Part shown: positions 55,583-64,000 of the stretch, one piece after another
How the letters are laid out: the number at the start of each line of letters is the position of its first letter
Position numbering within the stretch: position 1 is the stretch's first letter
DNA from: Brachionus manjavacas
Taxonomy: Eukaryota > Rotifera > Eurotatoria > Ploima > Brachionidae
Assembly (NCBI GenBank): GCA_019054805.1
Contig: JAHQIY010000005.1
Span: forward strand, 2,835,501-2,899,500
Length of the DNA stretch: 64,000 bases
Direction of reading: 5' to 3'
The notes under the pieces: generated by a model
The model's input: only the letters and a program-made list of their open reading frames with translations
Told to the model about the DNA's origin: nothing
The model's database searches: none
Position numbers and translations under genes: made by a program

Positions 55583-58500
55583 CTATTCACTTTTTTCATT
55601 TTTTTCTTCTTGAATTTCTTCAGTTCGAAAGAATATTTGGGCACTGGTGAATGCAAATTGCAGCAAATTGAATTCTTTTTGGTATGTTGAATATCGTTGC
55701 AGCGTTAGAGCTTGCGTTTGCATTAACTTATCATCTGATTGCTGATTTTTTTGTTGATTGACTATTGATTCCTTTAAAAAAATAATTTTCAGGAAAAATT
55801 GGTAAAAATACTTAGAAATCAAAAAATTAAATTACAGTATTTGAAGTAAATTTATCTCGCACAGATTCAAACCAATGCAAGGAATCAAAATCGTGATTTT
55901 GATCTAAAAGTTTAAGGATATAGGCTATTCCCATTGCAAAGCCATCATCAGTAAATGCAGCATCATTACTATTTTTTTTATTTATTTTCTCCTTTGCTCC
56001 TATAATATACTCTACAAAGTTCAATGTCTAAAAAAAATATATTCTAAAATCCCACAACTGAATTAACTTTTAAACAAACCAAAGATGGTAAAATGATGTA
56101 GAAATTTTTTAAATGAATATTCTTTTCTGAACGAAACTCATTTTTGAAAACATCGAGCAAAATTTTGAAGTAATCTGTTCCTTCACTAAAATTCTTTACC
56201 ATACTTGCCAAAGTTGAATCCAAATTTCTTCAATTAAAATTAAAGAACATCATAGTGTTGAATGTTGTCAAAATTACTTGGCAGCTTCTTTAGTAGGCTC
56301 TGACAATGTATTCAACTCATTAGCATATTCTTCAAAACTTACTATGTCATCAATATCAGGCACAAAACGGATCGAATTACTGCAAAAGTTCAAACCACCT
56401 GATCTAATCATTCGAACATAGCCAATAGCATTTCCAATGTGAGAAATCAAAACCCTGAATCGGTCCATATAAGTCTCATTTCCATTTAGAATACCAAGTT
56501 TTCTAATAGCTCTATTAAATTTTTCAGCTCGCTCATAAGGATACTTTTGATTCAGACTGACCTTCGATTCCTTGAAAAAACTTATGTCCTTAATTAACTT
56601 AGCTTTTATGTGTTCGTCAAACAAAAACTGAGAGAATATGTAAAACTGTTTTTTCAGAAATTGATAGGTAAAATTCACGGTTGTATTCATAATACCGATT
56701 CCATGAGTCCTTATAGAGTTAGCCACATGCCGAATGTTTATAGTATTCAAAGATTTATTTTGACTATTTTTTTCAACAAATATTTGGTTGTTCAAATTAT
56801 ACAAGTAGCGTGTCACAAAAACGTGAATGTTGCGCATTATTTCTAGCACATCAAGGCCCTGTTCAAGGGTAGAGCTTGGCAAATGTGGATCAGACAATAC
56901 GAGATTATATCGCTCTTGGGCTAAATTTCTCATTTCACTGTACGCTTTCCAATCATGCAAGGCTACTGCTGTTAGGTTATAAAAAGTTCTACTCAAATAT
57001 TTAATTATTTCACCTTTTTTTTAAATTTAACAAAAAAAAAAAATTTTATTTAATCTACTCTTAATATCAATGAATTTATCAAGGATCACAATTGGTTGAA
57101 GAGTGACAAATTTGGATAAGTCTTTGATGCCTTCTTTGAAAAGTTTGGACTGGTCTGATTTTAAGTCTAAGTGTATCGAAAGACGCAGATCGGTTTCGAT
57201 ATCGCGGCATATTCTTTCGATAAAATTTTTGTATAATATTCTCAAAAAATCGCGAAGGTATTTTTCGCAAACTAGCTCATGACTAGTATGACGTGAAAAA
57301 CCAAATTTTTCTATTATGTCTCGAAGAGCCCAGACCATGTACTGAACTTTGTTTGGGATGTTGGCATTTTCGTAAATATCTGTCAAATAAATTGGAGTTA
57401 ACACTTTAAAATGCCAAAATAGATAGCTGAAGTCGCTTGATTGTTTAATTCTCAATTCCAGATAGGCTATGTTTTCAAGTTTTTTCAGCAATTCATCAAC
57501 ATTTTCATCTGCTTTGAATGTTTTCATGCGATTGGCAATTGTAAGACCAAAATTCCCAATCAGTATTCGTTCTTTTGTAGCTTTTTGGAGAATAAAAAAA
57601 TTATTAAATTTTTTATTTAGCTCGTAAATAAATTACAAGGTCCATTTAAAGCATTGCCAGCCAGTACAAGACCAGATAGTATGTCCAGTCTTTTTTCTGT
57701 ATATTTTTTATCTGAAGTTAATCTTTTCTAGAATGAATTAATATTTAAGTATGAAATAAATTTAAAATTTTCCATTATTATTTTTTAATTACTTTGGCAT
57801 TTTGAATAAAAGATAAAATTTTTCTGTTAATAGACTGGATAATGTATTGTTTAGCAATGGTCAAACATTCCCTTTTTTCATGATATGTCTTTTGAATCGC
57901 CTTGACCAACTCAATCAATTTGCACAATTCAAGAAGGTTTGATTTAGTAATCGCAGTATTAAGACTCAGTGCCAAATTAAGAAATAACGAAACAGTATAA
58001 TTCAAATAATTGCAATATTCAATTCCTTGGGCTAGTAATTGTTCATATGATAAGCATGCCCGAACATTTAAGTCACCTAATGACTGCATCTTGATGAGCC
58101 ATGTGTTTACCGAATTGTTTATTTGCTGGTTTATCCTATAGAATAAATTTTTAATGTTTTTGGTGTTTTTTAAATTTAAATCTACTTGGATAAATTTAAA
58201 ATTTTCATCTGATAAAAAGACTGTTTTGTGGACATATTAGTTTGAGCTGGATTTTTGTCCACTAAACCCGCCAAGTTGGGCAATTTGTTAAATAAGAAGT
58301 CATTACTAAACCATGGTAATACACCATTTAATATTATCACTGGGATCTAGTGATAATAAAAGCTTTGAACATTTGATTTAGAAAATTTTGAATAAATAAA
58401 TTACTTTTTTATTTGTATCCCAAAGATATTTGAAAAATTTTCTGTCAACATTTCGGTATATTTGGTTGTATAAAACGGTCAAGGTACAAACTGACACAAA

Positions 58501-60377
58501 TTTATGTCTTGTATCAATATTGGAATTTTCATCTAGAAAAAATTAAAATAATTTAGAATAAAATTTGATTTAAATTAAATTTACTTATATTAGGCTCAAT
58601 TTCATCAAAAATGTGCTTAATATTGAAAAAAAACTCCGTGGACAAGACTACATTTTTTGATAGCATTGCATTTTTTTCATCATAAATCCTTTCTACACAA
58701 TTCTTTTTTGTAAAAAAAAATAATTGATTAGTAATTTAATAAATACAATCTTTTCAAAATAAATTTAGAAAGGATTAGAAATAATTCCCACTTTTAACTT
58801 AGGATGTCAACTCGCCAAAAATAAAACAACGATAATATCTCAAAAATTTAATTAAAAAAAAATGGACGGAAATTTTTTAGTTGATGAATGTCAATAGGAG
58901 CCGATTTTGAAAGATTTGAAAATTGAATGGAATGGAATCATAATACATTCAAACGAATCATTGACTTCAATAAATTTTCAAATCGATCAAAAAATTCTGC
59001 AAAGATAAAGATCAATTTTAAAAAAGAATCTTGCTCTAAATCAGTTTCTAAACATAAAATTTACAACTTATGATTATCAACTTATCAACTTATCAACTTA
59101 TCAGTTTATTTTGTTTTCTTAATGAAATCTAAAAAATATTTGAGTATGTTCACATTTTTTTTGACCTTTCGGCGTTTGATAAATGATATAAGAATAATTA
59201 AAATATTTGAAATTTTCCTGAAAAATAACAAATTGATATTTTAAGGATTTCTGAATTTTAAATTAAAAATTTTAAAATGTCTTAATTTAAGTTGCTTTAT
59301 AAAAAGATCATAAGCTAAACTCTTTTCAAATCTTTAAATTTTCCTATTTCCAAGTAATTTAAATTTTAAAGCAATCATTAAAAAAATCACTTGAAAAATA
59401 TAGCCATCAAGTAACTTTCCCTCTAATTCAATAAGATGTTTTTCGAATCGGTAAAATTTTTTTATGTCAATATCAAATTTATTCGGGTTATGATGAACAT
59501 TCTTAACCATTCTTTTGTAAGCATTCCAATCATCTCTTAAATGTGGGTTGTATTCAATAGCCAAATCAATGGTTAAAAGTATCCTCAATAAATTTCCCAA
59601 AGCAATAAAAATCGTCCTCAGATGCATTTCAGTAGTGTCAATTTTATAAGGAGCTCTAATTTTTAAATTTAGATAGAATTTATAGAAAAAAAATAAAGTC
59701 ACTTTTGAGACGAATATACAATATTCAGTTGTTGTAAAGTGCTCTTCACCACTTCGTAACAACGGTTCACAAAGCATAATAATTCCTTTAAAATTTTTTT
59801 GTAATTTTTTTTTAATTTTTTTAACCAAATTTTGTATCAAATGGATACTTGAAAAAAAGCGACGAATCTAGCCATTTGACCGAGATTGTGGCCACTTTCT
59901 TTTGATACTTCTGGACCTTCTCCATAGAGTAATAAACCATGAGTATATTTGTTCTCTCCTTCATGAACAAGAAAGTCAATTTCAGAGCACAAGGCAGCAA
60001 AAACTGTCACTATTTTATTTAAAACCCTGTTATCGGTTTTAATTAGCTGTAATAAGCTTCCTTGCTCATAAGGAATCGACTAAATTTACAAATGAATGAA
60101 TATTTTGTTTTCTTGATTTTTTTGAAAAAAAAAATACTTCGAGATTAATTGGATCTAAGTCAAAATCAAATTGTTTATGCGGAAATTTGTGTAAATTTTC
60201 TTCCAAACTATACAAATTTTTGCTAAACGTCTCAAGAAAATTTTTGTATTTTCTGATTTCAGCATTTTTGGCTAGTTCTTAAAAAAAAAACTTAAAAATT
60301 GGTGATTAATCAATGCTTCAAAAGTACAAACCGTATGAATCTTCATGAAATTTATCGAATTCCCACTGTTTTTCCAT
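55583..60377 (-). CDS. WASHC4: WASH complex subunit 4 (SWIP)
   Basis: Fifteen exons: 60377-60332, 60277-60138, 60079-59849, 59785-59703, 59655-59391, 58702-58585, 58532-58405, 58346-58186, 58135-57793, 57727-57637, 57580-57059, 57013-56278, 56227-56080, 56027-55836, 55771-55583 (3393 nt, 1130 aa; human 1173). All joins keep phase. WASHC4 is a scaffold of the WASH complex, which drives Arp2/3 actin nucleation on endosomes. Matching blocks include [10 protein letters not shown] at the start, [40 protein letters not shown]-like [133 protein letters not shown] and a Glu/Lys-rich tail. Most introns are 40-110 nt; one is 688 nt (59390-58703). No truncation is seen. Confidence 0.96.
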
Positions 60378-61173
60378 TCTTTTAAAAATTATTTTTTTTT
60401 AAATGAATATTTCAAAAATTAAAAATTATTTCATCACATGATTTGTTTAAAGCATTTATATCTTTAATTTTTTTCGAGTTTTTCTTGCATAATTTTCTTT
60501 TTATTCGAAAATTTAAACAAAATTGAAAAATAATTTTCTGTGCTGTTAATATCATATATTAAAAGATGTCGAGATAAAAAAATGATAATTTGAAATTAAT
60601 TAAATCATGCTTTTATAGCAAAAACATAAAAAAATATTTTTTTGTTGACACTGATGCTTCTTTAAACTAACGAAATATAACTTGTGTTTTTCTGTAAGCA
60701 GTTAAAAATTATACTTCTATCAATAAGATTAATTAATTTATTTTATATCATTGATTTTTATTTATTTTTTCTAAGTTGTTTTCATTCGAAGATTATTAAA
60801 ATTTTTAATTTAAGTCTTATAATTTGAATTACTCTGATAACTTGAAAAATGGAATTTTTTCTAGTGGAATAATGGCTTTGAAGAATTATTTCGTCGTGAG
60901 TTCAGATAAAAGGAAATTTTTTTAAATTAGAATATCAGCTTAATTTTTTTCTTTTGCGTATGTGAAAAATTTTAGGCAAAAATTGCTTTAGAAATTTATA
61001 AGCTTTTTTGAACTATAAGAATAATTATTTAAAGTAAATTTTTTTTTTATTAAAAAAAATTATTAATTATAAAAAGATATTTTTTAATATAAAATATTTA
61101 TCAAAAGTTACAAACATTATCAAACTAAAAACTAAGTTTATTTTTCAAATGAAATTCCTGACCTTTGCAGAAT
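60378..61173. other. spacer between WASHC4 and the IL-17-like gene
   Basis: AT-rich 5' flank of WASHC4 and 3' flank of the cytokine gene. No feature recognised. Confidence 0.45.
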
Positions 61174-61758
61174 TCAATATTCGTTGATATTTAAAACACA
61201 TTGGCATGCAACGGGAATTTCTTCAATTATAAATTTCCATCGATCTTTTTCCTTTTTCAATGCAGGCATTGGAATATTTATTGGTTGACATTTCGTTATT
61301 TCAGAAAGTTGATAACCTACTATTTGACATTGTTTGCAATTGCACACAGTGAAAACTCTTCGATGAGGATACATTTCCTTTCTAAATTTAAGTTCGTAAT
61401 GATATGGACATACTGATTTGTGTTTGCTTTTAATTGAGCAACTTGAATCACCATAAACATGATATTTTATTCCTGAATTTGGTTCATTAGAAATAAGATT
61501 TTTGAAACTTTCTTTATATTCATCCAATTGAGCTAAAATAATTGCATCCATGTTTTCAGATACTTTTTCGCTATAAAATTTTGATAAACTTTTAAATATG
61601 AGTTTCGGGCCTATATTCTCATTATTTTTATTCTTTTCAAGCGTTAATTTTGATAATATTTTAGACAAATTTAGAAAATCTTTTTTCGATTGATTTGTGA
61701 TGTGAAAAGAATTAACTAATAAAATTAGTAAATAGGTTTTTCTAAAATTTTGAATCAT
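61174..61758 (-). CDS. secreted IL-17-like cystine-knot cytokine
   Basis: Single-exon frame of 194 aa. A hydrophobic N-terminus (about 8-20, KTYLLILLVNSFHIT) suits a signal peptide, followed by a Lys/Asn-rich pro-segment. The C-terminal half has the IL-17 pattern: VCPYHYELKF (the CPW/Y.. start), PHRRVFTVCNCKQC (the R-x-P..A.C.C..C block), KCQPINIPMPALKK (the C.P.....VL block) and WKFIIEEIPVACQCV (the IxVxCxC end). Cysteines at 107, 117, 139, 141, 144, 157, 185 and 187 would supply the knot plus one extra pair. IL-17 proteins are secreted, mostly homodimeric immune signals known across bilaterians, so an animal origin is required. No receptor gene is in this window. Related cystine-knot families lack this spacing. 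Confidence 0.8.
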   Translation of the reverse strand: MIQNFRKTYLLILLVNSFHITNQSKKDFLNLSKILSKLTLEKNKNNENIGPKLIFKSLSKFYSEKVSENMDAIILAQLDEYKESFKNLISNEPNSGIKYHVYGDSSCSIKSKHKSVCPYHYELKFRKEMYPHRRVFTVCNCKQCQIVGYQLSEITKCQPINIPMPALKKEKDRWKFIIEEIPVACQCVLNINEY

Positions 61759-62109
61759 TTAAAAAAATTGTTTTTTTATTCATCATTTTTATACTACTAA
61801 TTGATGGGTAAAGTGCTGTAGACCAAAAATGAAATTAAATTTCTAGTTTTAAACAAGTATATGTTACGCAATTACATTTAATTTGAAGATTTAAATTTGA
61901 AATCATTAAGTGTAAATTAAAAAATTTATGAATTCAGTGAAATTAAATAAAATATTTTTTATTATTATTAATAATTATTCAATAGTAAAAACTATTTAGA
62001 ATTTTCTAATTGGCAAATCTTAATAGTTAAAACCCAATTGTGTGAAAAAAAGTAAATTTTCATACTATAACTTACTTTAATATTTAAATATAGTGCTTTT
62101 AAAATTTCT
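61759..62109. other. spacer upstream of the IL-17-like gene
   Basis: AT-rich flank; no promoter element assigned. Confidence 0.4.
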
Positions 62110-63235
62110 ATAATTTCTATTATATATTTTTTCCTTATTCACTCATTGTGGAGCATTGGGTAATTACTTTTGATTTTCACTCAAATCGATCTTTTTCCTT
62201 TACCATTGATTCTCCCAATGTCATCCCCATTTCGATGAGTTCTTTCGTAATTGTTGGTGTTGTCGGTCTACCTTAAGTCGCCCTTGAAGTGATCATTGAA
62301 GGCTTCTTTTAGGTATTCGTGTTTCTTTCTTTTTAAGTACCTGCCCAAGCCATCGCATTTTTTTATTCTTAATGCATTGACTTAATGGCTCTGAATATGT
62401 TCTTGGGTATAAGTCAGCATTTGAAAATGTCTCAGGCCAGTGTATCCCGCGGATCCTCCGCAGACTTCTAGTGGGGAATGTGTTCAGGGTCAGATTCACA
62501 TATCTTCAAACATTCACAAACGTACATCAGTGTTAATTTTACTACAGTGTTGTACAGTTTAAGTTTTTTTTCCTTGCTGTAACTGTTTGATTCCATGCTG
62601 GTCGGAGTCTAGCAAAGGCACTCATTACTTTGGCAAGTCTATTCTTAATGTCTCTGTGTGTTCCCAATGCTGTACTGATAGTGCTTCCTTAGTATGTGAA
62701 TTCACTTACACACTCGATTTATGTTCCATCGATGGTGATCGGGATATCAAATTTGGTGTTTATTCACATATCTTTCGTTTTGGTCCCATTTATTTCTAGT
62801 CCAGTTGGTTTAGCGTTATGCATATGCATTTCATATGCATATGTGCTTCTGTATTAGATATTAGCACCAGATCATCCGCAAAGTCTAAGTCTTCAAGTTT
62901 TGCTGTTAATCCCCATTGAGTACCCCTCGCACTTACTGTTGTTTTCTACGTGACTCAGTCAATCAGTATTAGGAATAGTGTCGGAGAGAGAACGCACCCT
63001 TGTATGACTTCTGTACCCACTTTGAAGCTCTCAGATTGTCCTTTTTCCTGAATCACGCTACACTCGAATTTCTCGTAGAAGAGTTTTATCAAATTAACTT
63101 TCTTCTGTGTCATGTCATAAGATCGTAATATAGCCCACAAGGTTTCTATGTGTATGCTTTCAAAGACTTTCTTGAAGTCAATGAAGTTTTGATACAGGTT
63201 TAGGGGCTATTCCATTCCAGACCTTGTTCTATGAT
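62110..63235 (-). mobile_element. LINE reverse-transcriptase fragment with FADD box
   Basis: Minus strand, in order: NFIDFKKVFESIHIETLWAI, then LRSYDMTQKKVNLIKLFYEK and FECSVIQ, TEVIQGCVLSPTLFLILID, LEDLDFADDLVLISN (catalytic FADD intact), DIKNRLAKV, then the C-terminal RRIRGIHWPETFSNADLY and MRWLGQVLKKKETRIPKR. This is the order of an RTE/Nimb-type LINE with the RxRWLGHVLR C-terminal signature. It is less AT-rich than its surroundings. A few frame breaks and stops make it non-functional, but it is better preserved than the other LINEs in the window. Confidence 0.8.
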
Positions 63236-63864
63236 GTTCTTTAGTGTAAATATCTGGTTTTGAGACGTAATAACTAATAAACAATTTGATAAATGATTAA
63301 ACAATAAAAAATGCTATATTATTCAATCAATGAACAAAAATATCAAAGAAAAAGCGACATTAAGAGATCAAATAACATTGAAAGATTTTTTGAGAGTAAC
63401 TGACAATTTGATAGAAAATTGGTCACGTGACACGAATTAAAATTTTTTAACAGCAAAAAAGTTCAAAACAATTCCTGAAATATAAACCCGTGAATGAACG
63501 CGTAGGGTTAAAACAAAGAAACGAATTGTGAAAATAAAAGAAGAAGATATGGTAACATGGGTAGTTTCGTCAGAAAAATCTAATTTTGAGGCTTCAAAAG
63601 AAAGTTGTCATTCGTATTTTAAATAAAGATAATTGTGATACTTTATATTATTTTTATTCTACAAAAAAAATAATTTTGATCCTGTTTGATATAATATTTA
63701 GTTCTTATAAAAAATAAAATTGTTACTAAAATAATTATATTCGGTATAATATATAAAATTTTTTAACAATTTAAAAATAATATTGATTAACAAATCAACA
63801 AAAAAAAGATATAAAAAAATTGAAGAAAATGAAAATAATAAAATTCATCTAAGTTCAATCATTC
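63236..63864. other. spacer
   Basis: AT-rich. A somewhat more complex stretch (63330-63620) has no convincing frame. Confidence 0.4.
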
Positions 63865-63911
63865 AAGTTTTTCTCACAAAAAATGGTCACCATTTTTTGT
63901 GAGAAAAACTT
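63865..63911. repeat. perfect 47-bp palindrome
   Basis: Arms 63865-63887 and 63889-63911 are exact reverse complements around a single C (63888); the centre reads AAATGGTCACCATTT. It has no T-run after a GC-rich stem, so it is not a bacterial-type terminator, and no gene adjoins it. It may be the joined ends of a transposon or a foldback. Confidence 0.85.
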
Positions 63912-64000
63912 TACACAAACATTTAATTTAATTATTTAAGATTTTTTTAAATCAATTTTTAATAAGAATTATTAATATCATGGATCACTTAACTTATATT

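Noticed and set aside
59060-59105. ATCAACTT tandem repeat considered as CRISPR-like
   Set aside because: Three to four 8-bp units inside a WASHC4 intron; no spacers; simple tandem repeat.
59334-59840. Continuous 168-codon minus-strand frame as one exon
   Set aside because: Homology to WASHC4 shows two exons here with an intron; the middle reads [10 protein letters not shown] in another frame.

Overview
This is a very AT-rich animal nuclear DNA window with short spliceosomal introns (about 45-150 nt, GT..AG), intact metazoan genes (BRSK/SAD kinase, FBXO16-like, RPS16, MFAP1, LRRC43, WASHC4, an IL-17-like cytokine, an alpha-type carbonic anhydrase) and many small decayed transposons. The composition, compact genes and gene set fit a small spiralian such as a monogonont rotifer. 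That placement is inference; no species marker is visible.

Layout. 1-355: 3' part of an unrecognised minus-strand gene that leaves the window. 1553-10051 (minus): complete BRSK-type kinase, whose 3.9-kb first coding intron holds an intronless plus-strand serine protease (6272-7510). 10.1-15.6 kb: no gene seen. 15604-16530 (plus): FBXO16-like F-box protein, with probable further exons to 18902 beyond a 1.27-kb inverted-repeat element. 19913-21574 (plus): seven-exon secreted or membrane-anchored carbonic anhydrase. 21.8-27.0 kb: transposon debris (a CR1/Jockey-like LINE and inverted-repeat elements). 27423-28143 (plus): RPS16, with a C/D box snoRNA in intron 3 and a second copy 150 nt past the gene. 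28966-31553 (minus): DXD glycosyltransferase. 33.4-33.8 kb: Tc1-like transposase remnant. 35524-36843 (plus): MFAP1, intronless. 37.1-38.2 kb: retroelement fossil. 38.5-39.7 kb: two foldback structures. 40960-41235 (minus): a two-exon gene for a 73-residue protein. 44225-45214 (plus): protein with three alpha-crystallin-like domains. 45.7-46.7 kb: inverted-repeat transposon. 47.2-47.9 kb: LINE 3' end. 49323-51130 (minus): LRRC43. 53.2-54.2 kb: LINE. 55583-60377 (minus): WASHC4 in 15 exons. 61174-61758 (minus): IL-17-like cytokine. 62.1-63.2 kb: another LINE. 63865-63911: perfect 47-bp palindrome.

The genes are unrelated housekeeping, signalling and ciliary genes and not a cluster. BRSK (neuronal polarity), WASHC4 (endosomal actin) and RPS16/MFAP1 (translation, splicing) are conserved single-gene units. 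The most unusual signals are the duplicated snoRNA around RPS16, the protease nested in the kinase intron, the triple alpha-crystallin protein, the IL-17-like gene, the 73-residue two-exon gene and several foldback elements. Exon joins were made by hand from splice motifs and reading phase; those of BRSK, carbonic anhydrase, RPS16, LRRC43, WASHC4, the glycosyltransferase and the 73-residue gene all keep phase to the stop codon.
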